64,000 bases of DNA from Scilla litardierei (GCA_030789695.1 CM061142.1:141579637-141643636), one strand, 5' to 3'. Counted from the stretch's first letter, positions 1-10,416 are shown. Notes: generated from the sequence alone by a model not told the origin. Made by a program: numbers and translations.

Positions 1-886
1 TATCGGCATTTCCCTGATATTATATCCCATGCTCCAATTCCCCAAAATCAGAAAAAAAAATATACCTGTATATCCTTCTCTCTTTTGATTTGGGATCGCT
101 TATTCGCTTATGTATATATGTTTATTCAAAAAAAAGAGAAAAATTGAGAAAAAGAAAAGAAAAGAGAAAAGAAGTTTATAAACGATCCCATCTCATACTC
201 TTTCTCTCTTTCTTCCCTCTTTTGTTTTTATTTTTATTTTTATTTTTATTTTTTTTGAGCTTCAAAAGAAATGGGAAATGTACATATTGATTTGTTTATG
301 CCACCACGCTTATGGATAAGCTTGGGGGAGAGGATCCAATGATGTGTGAGAGAGTGACTATTTGACAGTGCATGACAACCTAGGCTAAGTAATCTTCTGT
401 ACTCGATGAGATTGCTAAAGTTTCACGAAATCCAGAAATCGACACTTCGCATTCATTTCATGAAAACCATACTTTTCTATTCTTACTATTCCACATTGTG
501 TGATATCTCTTATACTCCTTATAGAAAGCATTCAATTGAAAAGTGTGTGATCTATGATTATGCATACCGCTTTAGATGCTTCAGACGATGTTAATCCTAG
601 AATGATTCCATATTTCATGCTATTTTGATATTTTGGGGTTTTCTATTTCGAATGCATCATTATACTACGATATCGAGATAAAAGTCTGTGACATGTGTTT
701 TATATTCGATGTATTCTATATGAGTAAGAAAAACCCACGTCCTGAGAAAAATGATCTATCACCCCCCTTCTTCGCTTTCTATTCTATTTTTATTTTTATT
801 TTCCTTCTTTTCCATTGTTTTGCCCGTCGGGTTCGCTTTTTACTCATCTTCCTCGAGGACGAGTAAGAGGTAAGCTTGGGGGATTT
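1..886 (+). mobile_element. 3' internal region of LTR element L (partial)
   Basis: AT-rich non-coding sequence leading into the LTR at 887. The purine-rich run AAGCTTGGGGGATTT just before 887 looks like the polypurine tract that primes plus-strand DNA synthesis. A similar run, AAGCTTGGGGGAGAGG, lies near 312-328. No open frame here resembles a known domain, and the 5' part of the element is outside the window. The lineage is uncertain; the polypurine context looks more gypsy-like than Sirevirus-like. Confidence 0.6.
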
Positions 887-1191
887 TGATCACTCCATAT
901 TTTACACCCTTTTTCTGCATGTTTGCATGCCACTTTGATCGCTCATATCACGTTTTTCGCGATTATTCGACAATATTGCAATGCTTTTCACGATTTCTTG
1001 TTTTTGTTGTATTTCAGGAGATATGGAGCGATTCGGAGTGATTTTGAGATCAAGAGGATTTGCACCCACTCCGGAGTGTCACCCAGGCTCTTTTGAGGGC
1101 TATTCAGCGATGGAAGACGAGTGGAAGAAGAAGGAACTTCGTAGGAGCGACGAGGAGGAGAAACAAAGAAGATTGGGCATCTACAGCATCT

Positions 1192-1556
1192 CACTCGGCC
1201 GAGTGAAGTACTCACTCGGCCGAGTAAGAAGACCACTCGGCCGACCAGATCAGACACGCACCACAGAAGGAAATCAGCGTGCACTCGGTCGAGTGACGAT
1301 AGTCCACTCGGCCGAGTATGGAGATCCCCTCGCCCGAGTGGCACAGGAAAATCCACCCATCAAAGGAGCCGACTTACTGGAATCCGTCAGGCGATTGAGG
1401 GTTCCGACTCGGCCAAGTACCGAATGCCCCTCGGCCGAGTGAGTAAAGCCACTCGGCCGAGTCACCTCCGAAGACAGACCCCTGAAAATCGCCGACTTAC
1501 TGGAAATGTACAGGGTTTGTCACTCTGCCGAGTGACTTTTGTCACTCGGCCGAGTG
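1192..1556. promoter_or_regulatory. Array of CACTCGGCCGAGTG palindromes
   Basis: Eleven perfect or near copies of the 14-bp palindrome start at 1192, 1213, 1234, 1282, 1305, 1327, 1406, 1428, 1450, 1521 and 1543. Within each of four clusters the start-to-start distance is 21-23 bp. The array ends about 85 bp upstream of the TATA-like box, where an enhancer would be expected. The binding protein is unknown. Confidence 0.7.
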
Positions 1557-1640
1557 AGCCGCTCCGCCTGCTGCGTAAAGTGCGATTTCTAGGCTGCACA
1601 GGGGCATTTTGGTCACGATTTTCTGGGAGATTTTGAGGGG

Positions 1641-1648
1641 TATTTAAA
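1641..1648 (+). promoter_or_regulatory. TATA-like box of LTR L
   Basis: TATTTAAA lies downstream of the palindrome array and upstream of the hairpin-rich part of the LTR, the expected place for the U3/R promoter. Confidence 0.5.
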
Positions 1649-2034
1649 CCCAGTTTTTGCCCTAGTTTGGGAGGACTTTTTGATACTTTTTGGCAGCCTT
1701 TTTGAGAGCTTTTTAGATCATTAGATTTTTCTTTTCTCTTGGAGATTAAAAAAGGTTACTTTTGTTGGATGCTATTGGATTCTCATTGGTTTGTCTCTCT
1801 TCTTATCAAAACCCCTATTTTTGTTGATAATTTCTCTATTGCAATGAATTGTGTTGATTTTGCTATTGATTTTCTTATGAATTGCATGACGATTAGTGAG
1901 TAGTTTTATCGTCTTGGGGCGTAGGGATGAACCCTATAGACCCTATTTCTAAATTGTGATGAATTGGTGGAATTCTTGCTAGAATTGATTAGGGTTAGTT
2001 TGGGATTGATTAATTACGGATAGCTAGGGATTCA

Positions 2035-2337
2035 TATCGATTGGGATTTGCAAAAGATTGGGTCCCAATTGATAGGAAGCCCTAGAAATTCGATTTAGAT
2101 TTACGATTGGACTCCTCTAGAATTGGTTTGCAAGAGATTGGACCTAAGCTAGGGTTTTCAATCGTGATTCTATACCGATACCCGTTTGCAAGAGATTGGA
2201 CGGGTAGAAACTATCTCAACCTAGGTCGTAGCTCGAGTTTGCACGAGAGTGGGCTCGAGATACGATTGAACGATGATGTCGTTCTTCACGCTAGCGGCTT
2301 AGGTTAGGGTTTGCAAGAGATTGGGCCCTACCCTAGG
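2035..2337 (+). repeat. Five hairpins with a shared loop in the U5 of L
   Basis: A core close to TTTGCAAGAGATTGGG occurs at 2047, 2128, 2185, 2238 and 2310, each flanked by inverted repeats that differ between copies. Stems: 2035-2046 with 2063-2074 (12 bp, one G-T pair); 2117-2127 with 2142-2152 (8 of 11); 2179-2184 with 2201-2206 (6 of 6); 2227-2237 with 2254-2264 (10 of 11); 2298-2309 with 2326-2337 (10 of 12, one more G-T). They would lie in the transcribed 5' leader of the element RNA. Confidence 0.65.
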
Positions 2338-2700
2338 TTTGCTATAGACCAGCAATAGCGCGAGAGCGTGATCTTGGTTCTACATTTAGTTGCGACTAGT
2401 TCACCTAAGATTCAAGTCTAGCAATGATGAAACCTACGAATCACAACGATGAGATACGGTCCGTAGCGGGAATTCCCTATCCCTATGCGTTTTATTTTAT
2501 TGATATTTCCATCGGCATTTGAACGATTGTGACCATTTCACCCCAAATTATTCTCGACCATTTTGATAGCTAGGTGATTGGAAGGAGACACTGTCATTAT
2601 TCCTCCCTGAGTTCGATACCCGCTCGCCGCTACACCGTGCGCTTGCGGTAAGACTACGAGTCTCTTGTACCGGGTGCGTGTGTATCCCGGGGTGCGATCA

Positions 2701-2756
2701 TATAACTATCGTTTAAATTTTATAAACACTATTCAACACCCCTTCTAGTGTTTTCT
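2701..2756 (+). repeat. Fragment resembling a Sirevirus LTR end
   Basis: Positions 2724-2753 form AAACACTA, a 14-nt loop TTCAACACCCCTTC, then TAGTGTTT. This closely matches the end of the LTR of element A (10417-10447) but with a different, still complementary outer base pair. It is probably a remnant of an older Sirevirus-like LTR next to L. Confidence 0.5.
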
Positions 2757-3740
2757 CATAGCCAGTGTCCTTACACATTTGGCATAAGAAGAGTAGATTG
2801 AGTTGTGTGTTGAGGAGGGCTCGTGGGTAGGTATTTATAGAAAAATTGGACATGGAAGCTGGGGGATGTGCCCTTGAGTATACAGAAGAGTGCATGTGAT
2901 TCTACAGAAGTGAGCCCGTGAGTGTACAGTAGAGTGTTCGTGATTCTATAGAAGCGAGCCACGTCAGAATTGCTCAACGCACACAACGGGCTTATATTTG
3001 AATAGATATGTGCGGTGAGAACTTTTGTTACCACGTAACAAAACTGCCTAACACACATAACGGGCATATCTTTGAACCATTATGCGCGGTGAGAACTTCT
3101 GTTACCGCGTAAAAAATTGCTCAAGGCGCACAACGGGCACATATTTGGACTGTTGTGCGCATGGAGCAATAAGTCTACTGTATAACAAAATTTCTCACCA
3201 CGCACAATGGGCATATATGGGGCATGTTGTGCGTTGAGCAATATTTCCTTGTGAAGACAAAATTGATCACCGCATACAACTATCGACAGTTATGCCCGAT
3301 GTGCGCGCTGATCAATTTTCGACCGAAAAACCAAAATTACTCACCGCGCACAACGGTCCACATATATGCCGGTTGTGCACGTTAAGCAAATTCGATGTTG
3401 GTGAAATATCAAGCATTACCCTATCAATTTTTCTTAACACGCACCCCAAGAGTCAATCAATCTCATTCCAATTTGCATCATACTTTATCTGATACAGAAA
3501 CATGCATTTTCTTAATGTTGTGTATAAATTGCCTACATTCAAACGTTTACATTCAATCTGATACATATTCATTCCGATGAAATAAACCATTCAAATATAT
3601 TCAAGTACAAACTGATACAGATCCAAACGGATACAAAATGTAATTGATACAAATACCACATTCATACTGTAACATTCAAACTGATACATTTGTCTTCACT
3701 ATTTATACATTCAAATTGCTACATATACCACATGCATACT
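2757..3740. mobile_element. Left part of element N (degenerate repeats)
   Basis: This stretch has no gene. 2872-2960 holds two roughly 45-bp repeats (GTGATTCTAYAGAAG type). 2960-3400 holds about five imperfect inverted units built from CTCACCGCGCACAACGGGC and its complement around an AT-rich centre. 3480-3740 is AT-rich with a recurring ATTCAAACTGATACA motif. Similar CACCGCGCA motifs occur at 19660-19880, so both flanks probably belong to one old element split by K. Subterminal repeats of this kind occur in CACTA-type DNA transposons, but I find no CACTA ends. Confidence 0.4.
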
Positions 3741-4480
3741 TGTTAAGGCCAAAATTGACTAGCACAGTTGTCCAGCTGACGGGGACTCGTAGCGCTGAGT
3801 TGGAGCCTAGTCAGCCTTCAGAGTGGGACCCTCGGCCTGAGGAACCGAGGTCGATAGTTGATGGTTGATGATGGTACGACCATTGATCGACCTAAGAACA
3901 ACCGTCTGATGGGTCGTTCGAGGTTGAAGAGCTTGATATCAACCTTGGGCGTCGGATGGCGATCGTCGATCTGCACCACAGGGACACATTAAGGGGGTCG
4001 GATCTGGGTTCCGACCCAAATCCCCTCCGATGCTTAAGTTAGTAAGGAACTTAAGGGAGAGAGGGAGCTTGGTGTAGTAGAGATCGACCCGCAGAGGTTC
4101 GTCTCTAGACTAACGACGCAAGCTCGTATATGGAATATGGAAGTAAGAAGATAGAGTTCTATGTATTAGCACTCGTACCTTGAAGATGGAACCCCCTTTA
4201 CCTTTGCCCGTCGACCCATTTATAGGTAGCTCTCCCTTGATGAGGCGTAACCGCCCCTCATTGATTAGGGCATGATCCTCTCCTGGATTCGAGCTAACGG
4301 CTGCCAATTTACTCGGCCTCTTTAACTCTTTCTTGAATGTCGACGTCAGCCCAACGGTCGTCTGACCTGTTCGCCCGACCTAGTCGTTGCCGGCTACGAG
4401 TGTGGGGGTAACGGGTTGCGGGAGAGACAACAGAGTCGGGTACATGGATACCCTGTCAGGTTTGTATCCGTGCACTAACA
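3741..4480 (-). repeat. 3' LTR of K
   Basis: 740 bp, starting TGTTAAGG and ending CTAACA on the plus strand. It matches 17821-18559 with scattered differences of a few percent by eye. On the minus strand a TATA-like CTATAAATGGG lies near 4210-4222. The G-rich run just inside (4481-4500) is the likely polypurine tract. Confidence 0.85.
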
Positions 4481-4844
4481 ATGACCCCCATCATTTGGGC
4501 CTCAGGAGTCGCACTGACTAGGGCCTAATGATGTGTAGTCTTCTTAAATGCGCACAGATTTCAAAATATTTGATTTGACATGTGCCGCCAAAACCCCTTC
4601 ACCTTTGGAGCGATCTCCGCCATTTTTGGTGGCCGTTTTTGGACACGTGGCCTACATCGGAGGCCTGGTGGTTGAGTTGCTTAACATATAAGATATTTCG
4701 AAGAGAAAGGCTGAAATTCTCCATCATCATCTTCTTCCCTGCTTCGCCTGCTTGCTTCCATCGTTGCTTCTCTCGTAGATCGCCTGTTCTTTCCCAAGGT
4801 ATCTCCTTTCTTCGATCTTGATTCTCTTAATAGGTTGGTCAGGT

Positions 4845-6975
4845 ATGTTTGCTCCGGTGGTGTTCAAGGTGCCGACCCCGGAGGAGCTGGCGGAGCGCCT
4901 TCGGCCCACTCACCCTGCGGAAGTTCCCGGAAAGGGGAAAGCAACTTTGGTTGAGCCTGACCTTCCCATTCGTCTAAGGGATCGGAAGTCGAAGGCTCCC
5001 AGAGTTATCTTAGACATGACCCCTAGGTTCTCCCTTGATCTGACTGCCAAGGTTTGTCGAGGCTGTCTCTGCAACCCCTTTAGGTTTAGGGTACCTGATC
5101 CAGATGAGAGAGTGTGTTTCCTGCGAAAGAAGGAGGTTGGACTGTATCTTAAGTCTTTTCGCTTAGGACTTCGATTCCCCCTTCATCCCTTCATTATAGA
5201 GATTTTGTGTTTCTCGTAGTCACCGACCCTCGCCGAGTGTGGTATCATATTGTGGCTCACCCGGGTACTAGGCTCATATACGACCTCCCAGTTTCTGACC
5301 CCGGGTAGTTAAACACCTTCGTGTTTGTCGATCTATCCGACCTGGGTCCGTTGCTCAATGGCTAGAGTTCCCCGAACCCCGAGCTTGAAGGGAGTCTAGT
5401 CTGTCCCTGGAGCAAGTCAGAGCCGGGTTGTTGCCGAGCGAGGACGTGGCAGTGAAGGCTCTTTTGAATCGACCGAGAGAAGATAGGTCGATTCATTATT
5501 TGCTTGATGAACACACGATAAAGATCTTTCTGTGGTGCCCAGGTAAGGTACTTCGTATCGATATCTTTATATTCACCACTCATGGTAATTACCTTCGTTG
5601 TCTACAAATATGACTACCGACAACCTATGCAGCGGTGAGTCAAGCTTGGACCGGATCTGGATGGAGCAGAGAAAGAAGAAAAAGAAGGCCGAGAGGTCTG
5701 GCACTCAGAACGATCGATCGAGCGCTCGAGTCGAGGGGTTGGATTCTCGGTCCCCCTTCCCATCCTCCTGAGTTCATCCTCCAAAGGGGGAGAGACCAGG
5801 CGGACGCACATGCCTCCTCCTCGAGTTTCTTCGAGGGAGGCCTCTAGCCAGGCTCCTACGCAGCCTCCCGTTCCCCTGGCTTCCATCGTGGTCGGAGCTG
5901 TGCCAGTGGTGGTTGACCTCGACCATGCCGACGTCGTCGAACCAAGTGGGGAGGCCGGTCAGAAGAGGGAGACGTCCTCCTATGAGGAGGAAGGGTCCCC
6001 GAAGAGGAGACGCGTGGGTGAAGAAGACCCTATGGGGAAGGGCAATGAGGCTGCTCCCCTCGAGATTCCCAAGGTGATGGAGACTCCGTCGATGCCCCAA
6101 GGCCCCGCGACGCCCCTCGCGGATATGTGGCCGTGGGGGGACATCGTGTCACCCGCCCCGTTGGGCGGCCCAATTCCCGGGGAGTTCGATCGAGTGCTCA
6201 GGCTCAATCGGATCTCGATTCTACCTTCAGGATCAATCGAAGGTGAGCTTCACCAACCCCCCTTTGCCGTCGGTAGGGAGGAGTCGGCCCTGAAGGACTT
6301 CGGGGTGACGGCCAAGGTGGTGGAGAACTCGATCCTCCCCAAGGATTCAGATTTCTTGCAGAAGCTGGATCTCGAGCAAATGGCCAACTTCTTTGTTGGG
6401 AGCGGGTACCAGGTATGTCGTTCGAGCCGCTATTTTCTGGTACCCCATTCGGTCGTCATTCTTGACTGACCTTCGTTTTGTCTGCAAATGTCCGTTCTTG
6501 GGGCTGCGCTGCATCGCCAGGCTGTCAACTTGATTGACGGAGGTCGGCGGGTGGCGGATGCTAAGCGTAGAGCCCTCGATGCCGAAGCACGGGCGAAGGA
6601 GGCGAAGGAAGCCTTGGGGAAGACCATCGCTGACAAGGCGACGATCAAGTGGGAGGCGACGAAGGCAAAAGACAGCATTTCATCGCTGTCGTCTATCCAC
6701 CAGTCTGCCGAGCTCCACTGGCAGACGAAGAGGGCCCAGCTCGAAGAAGAGCTTGATGCCTTCAAGAAGGAGACAATCGAGCTTCGGACCAAAGTTTCGA
6801 CCTTGAGAGGTGGGCAGAGGCCAGCATGGTGGAGAAGACCGAGCTCCAAGCCAGAGTTGTGAGGCTCGAGGAGGCTACCGTGAAGGAGAAGGCCGAGCTG
6901 TCTGCTAAAGTCACGAAGGCGGTGGAGGCCTTCGTCCACGCTTTGGTGTCAGGGAGCGCTCCCCCTCCCTCCTAG
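4845..6975 (+). pseudogene. Antisense gene of K: gypsy-type transposon domain plus coiled coil
   Basis: This gene runs opposite to K's pol. The first exon reads through a segment with EVGLYLKSFRLGLRFPLHPF, typical of the plant 'putative gypsy type transposon' domain (PF04195-like). A degraded continuation (WYHIVAHPGTRLIYDLPVSD) follows near 5240-5300. A good donor CAG/GTAAGG lies at 5543 with an acceptor near 5630. The next exon (to 6412) is Pro-rich with a basic KRRR patch and ends at donor CAG/GTATGTCG. The last exon (6488-6975) is a Glu/Lys/Ala coiled coil ending APPPS, with one frameshift near 6810. Stops and an altered acceptor (CTGCAA at 6482-6487) show decay. Its function is unknown. 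Confidence 0.65.
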
Positions 6976-7199
6976 GTTTTAGGTAGTCCCCTTGTACCCT
7001 TAATTTTGTAATTATTTTGCAACTGATGAAGGAGAAACTCGATGCAGTTTTATTCCTGTACATTCAAAAAATTCAAAAAAAAATTATATCTACTGTGTGG
7101 TTATGGCCCCTCGATGACCTAACTTGAAAGGACGTAGAAATCCGTAAGCAAGTTATGTCGTGGATAGGTTAGGTGTCTTGACCATACATCACGCTCCTT
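6976..7199. other. Spacer between antisense gene and tandem repeats of K
   Basis: An AT-rich run with an A-rich tract at 7066-7082, which could hold the 3' end of the antisense gene. I see no gene in it. Confidence 0.4.
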
Positions 7200-7805
7200 T
7201 GGTCGTATGGTAGCAAGGGGCGTGGCCCTTTCATCCGACGTAGGTCGATCTGTGGCGAGGGGCCTGAACCCCTCGACTTAGGCCGATCGAAGTCGTTCGG
7301 TGGCGAGGGGCATGGCCCCTTCGACTCAAGGCCGACAACGATAGAGGGTCGAAGGTCATTCGGTGGCGAGGGACGTGGTCCCTTTGACTTATGGCCGACA
7401 ACGATCATGAATCGTTCAGTAGCATGGGTGGTCCCTTGGCTTACGGCTGACGATCGGGGTCGAAGGTCATTCGGTGGCAAGGGACGTGATCCCTTCGACT
7501 CACGGCTGACGATGAGCATGGGTCGTTCAGTAGCAAGGGTGGTCCATTGGCTTATGGCAGATGATCGAGGGTCGAAGGTCGTTCGGTAATGAGGGACGTG
7601 GTCCCTTTGACTCACAGCCAACGACGATCGATGGTCGAAGGTCGTTCGGTGGCGAGGGACGTGGTCCTTTCGACTCATGGCCGAAGACGATCGAGGGTCG
7701 AAGGTCGTTCGATGGCGAGGGAAGTGGTCCCTTCGACTTATGGCCGACGACGATCGTGGGTCGTTCAATGACAAGGGTGCCCCCTTAGCTTACGGCTGAC
7801 GAGAC
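7200..7805. repeat. Tandem repeat block of K
   Basis: About eleven degenerate units of 42-64 bp, each starting near GTCGTTCGGTGGCGAGGG and holding a short palindrome (GGGACGTGGTCCC). Unit starts are near 7201, 7250, 7291, 7355, 7413, 7465, 7522, 7578, 7641, 7703 and 7759. Long open frames on both strands come from the repeat. Tandem repeats between pol and the 3' LTR are known in Tat/Ogre-type elements and can seed satellite DNA. Confidence 0.8.
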
Positions 7806-7903
7806 TGTGACGACTGATCTCAAAGAACAATCTATTTTGCATTCATAATGAACATGTTCAGGATAAAAAGTTCAATGGTCGATTTTACCCCTTTAGTACG
7901 ATC
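7806..7903. other. Spacer downstream of K pol
   Basis: A short non-coding link between the tandem repeats and the integrase C-terminus; no feature seen. Confidence 0.4.
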
Positions 7904-8762
7904 ATTGATAATACTTTCGTAGGTGTTCCATGTTTCACGGGTGGGGAAGCTCCTCGCCGTCCAAAGTGGCGAGCTGGTAGGTGGCAGGACCGAGTACATC
8001 GATCACAGTGTAGGGTCCCCTTCCAGATTGCAGCGATCTCTCCTTTTTAGGGAGCGAAAGTGGCCTCGCGCAGCTCCAAGTCTCCCATATGGAAATTGCA
8101 TTTGTGAACCTTCAAGCTAAAGTAGCGTGCCATGCTTCTTCTGTTTGGTGAGAGTCGCCAACACCCTTTTTACGGACCTCGTCCCCAGTTGTTGGTGGGG
8201 CTCGATGCCCTCTGAGTTTCTTTCTCCGTCGTTGTATTGGAGACGAAGTGGTCGCTCATTGACCTTGATGGGGACGACGGTCTCGTACCCGTAGGCCATT
8301 ATGATGGGCGTCTCCCCTATCGGGGTTTTGTGGGTCTCTCTGTATGATCATGATATGCCGGTGATCTGATCTTGAGAATTTTAGGGCAGGTCGAGTATCA
8401 TCGGGCATACTCGTCGGCATCTTTGAACATCGTTGGCCAGGAGTATCCCTGTCTCACGACCTTTAGAGCTATAGACTTTCCCATATGATGGTTCATGTTG
8501 CCGCCTTCGTGGATCTCTCGGATCACGTGGTCTGCTTTCTGCAGGGCTAAGCATTTAAGACGGGGGAAAATGTCGCCGTTAGTCCATTGTCTTTCGCACT
8601 ATGACCCATCCAACAGGACGAATTGATAGGCCTCCCGATTAAAGTATCGCTCAAATTATCGTTGGCCGGGATGAACTGATATCCTGTATTTCCACCATGG
8701 TCTCTCCCGTGTCTGAGCTGCAGATTATCGGATCCATCTGTGCGGCTTCCTGATGGAGGCTT
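7904..8762 (-). pseudogene. Integrase remnant of K
   Basis: On the minus strand the zinc-binding start is recognisable at about 8390-8560 (IREIHEGGNMNHHMGKS... RQGYSWPTMFKDADEY), with His and Cys residues of an HHCC-type domain. The phrase MAYGYETVVPIKVNERPLRL (8240-8299) matches the conserved stretch after the catalytic core. The C-terminal phrase GPYTVIDVLGPATYQLATLDG, then MEHLRKYY, ends near 7904. A TGA replaces the Trp expected before NMEHLRKYY, and other frames are broken. The N-terminal side is cut by A at 8762. Confidence 0.75.
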
Positions 8763-9243
8763 TGATGGAAATTGAATTCCACCCCCAAGTGATTTTGATG
8801 ATGAGCACACCAAATGAATGCTTAGTGTACTAACTACACTACACTTTAAGTATGCAGATTTCGTGAAGCTCTACTAATACTCCAAGAAGCACGCATCAAT
8901 ACTCCACGACAAAGACGAACATGACTAAACTCAAGTGATGAAGCTCAAGTTCAAACAGAACAAGAAGCTCAGAGAGAAGCTCACCTTCACTTCATCAAGT
9001 TGACTAAACTTCCGAAGACATGTTCAGAGTCTAGTGTGAGTGTGTCGTGTCTTTTAGGGTATTTGTCAAAGCCATATCAAATAGACAACACACACACACA
9101 CAAATGATTTCGAAATAATTTTTAACTATCTTCAAAATAGTTTTCAAGAGCTTTTCTAGTCACTTCATAATTCTCGTAGTGAAACTCCACGCACCCTGGA
9201 GCTAACTACCCTTTTTGACTAGAACAACAGGAAAAACGCCTCT

Positions 9244-9344
9244 GGGAGTCGACTACCAAAAGTAGGGAGTCGACTACTTGTCAGGGATGAAAATTTCCTA
9301 GACTCCTCTGGGAGTCGACTACCTATAGGAGGGAGTCGACTACC
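9244..9344. promoter_or_regulatory. Two pairs of GGGAGTCGACTACC palindromes
   Basis: Copies start at 9244 and 9265, then 9310 and 9331; both pairs are exactly 21 bp apart. They lie about 120-220 bp upstream of TATAAATA. The same pairs occur in the 3' LTR at 14924/14945 and 14990/15011. Palindromes upstream of TATA are known in Sirevirus LTRs, for example maize Opie and Ji, with a different sequence. Confidence 0.75.
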
Positions 9345-9460
9345 TGCTGGAAATTTTCAGACGTTTTGAATTTGAATTTTAAAATCTTTTGAGCAATTTA
9401 CTCCGAAATTTTTGGGACAAAAGTCAAACGAAATTTGAAATTCAAATCTCAGTTTTTCCC

Positions 9461-9470
9461 TATAAATAGA
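9461..9470 (+). promoter_or_regulatory. TATA box of A 5' LTR
   Basis: CCCTATAAATAGAGC is a strong plant TATA box. Transcription should start about 30 bp downstream. It is repeated in the 3' LTR at 15141. Confidence 0.75.
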
Positions 9471-9877
9471 GCTTAATTATTTTGTGAATAAAAAAACAAC
9501 ATTGAAAATCAAAATTCGTAAAAGCTCTCGTGAATCAAAGCTCTCTAATTTTTCTCTCTAGCCAATTTAATTTCAGTTTTGATCTTGCAATATTTTCTCA
9601 TTCTTTTTGAAGATCATATTATTATTTTTATTGGCTAAATTGTTTTTCAAAATCCTTTCTATTATTTCTCTCTAATTTTATTTGAAGGATTCTTGAAAAA
9701 GCTCTAGATCACAAAGAACTTATCTCGTATCTTTGTGTGATCTAGACTATCATTCTATTAAGCCACTACACAAATTTTCTATCTTTTGATTGGCTATAGA
9801 ATCGGGTGTATTTACCAATCTCTATCATTTATTGTAGAGTATTGGACAAATCTCTTATTGTGTTAATTGTTGGAACA

Positions 9878-10015
9878 CTAGACAAGTCTAGTTGTTGTCA
9901 GTTGGAAAGTCCTCGGTTTGTGAGGCAAGGGTAAAACCCTAGACAAGTCTAGGTGTTGTGTTCGAAAATCCTGGTCAAGGCTAGGTCGTTGGAAATCCTA
10001 ACAAGTGAAGTTAGG
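9878..10015 (+). repeat. Small hairpins in the U5 of A
   Basis: CTAG-ACAAGT-CTAG (9878-9891), CCTAG-ACAAGT-CTAGG (9938-9953), CCT...AGG (9970-9985) and CCTAAC-AAGTGAA-GTTAGG (9997-10015) are successive stem-loops, each followed by a GTTG- or GCTTG-like run. Loops are related while stems differ. Confidence 0.5.
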
Positions 10016-10238
10016 TGCTTGTATTTGCCAAGGCAGATAGTGGAAATCTCGTACCGGATTGGTCGGGGACTGGACGTACCCGGGTTGCGGGGAACCAGGA
10101 TAAAATCCTTTTGTTTGCGATTGTTGATCTGTGTTTGATTATCTTTTCATTCATATCTTCTATTTACAACAAAGATCAATTTTATCTATATACGCTGAAA
10201 TTCATATTTATAATCTTATTTGTCCTAACATATTCTCT

Positions 10239-10273
10239 GGGAGTCGACTACTGCTCATAAGGAGTCGACTACC
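10239..10273. promoter_or_regulatory. Third palindrome pair in A 5' LTR
   Basis: GGGAGTCGACTACT at 10239 and AGGAGTCGACTACC at 10260, again 21 bp apart, but downstream of TATA and therefore inside the transcribed leader. Confidence 0.65.
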
Positions 10274-10416
10274 TGCTGTGAAATTTCGCTGTGCACTTTA
10301 AAATTATATTGTTGATTAAGAACCAAGCGTAGATCACTCTACTTGGTTTCTTAGGCAACGTTAGAAGGAATTTATTTGTGTTAATATCGTTGAGCGAAAA
10401 AGTTTTAGTATTTGAT

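Larger units (their letters stand above)
887..2700 (+). repeat. LTR of element L (3' LTR)
   Basis: The 1814-bp unit starts TGATC and ends GATCA, giving matching inverted termini in the TG...CA form. It follows a polypurine tract, so it is the 3' LTR of a plus-strand element. It contains a palindrome array (1192-1556), a TATA-like TATTTAAA at 1641, and a U5 with five hairpins (2035-2337). The other LTR is outside the window, so no target-site duplication can be checked. Confidence 0.65.

Noticed and set aside
981..1442. Open frames on both strands across the palindrome array
   Set aside because: They arise because the palindromes read through in both directions; no domain and no codon signal.
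1192..1556. CRISPR-like regular repeats
   Set aside because: The repeats are palindromes 21-23 bp apart inside a plant LTR with no cas genes; the same type occurs in other LTRs here.
2724..2753. CACTA transposon end (CACTATTCAAC...)
   Set aside because: The same sequence forms the LTR end of element A; no matching terminus is found near 19880-20283.
7169..7774. 201-residue repetitive protein
   Set aside because: It is the minus-strand reading of the K tandem repeats; frames are open on both strands.
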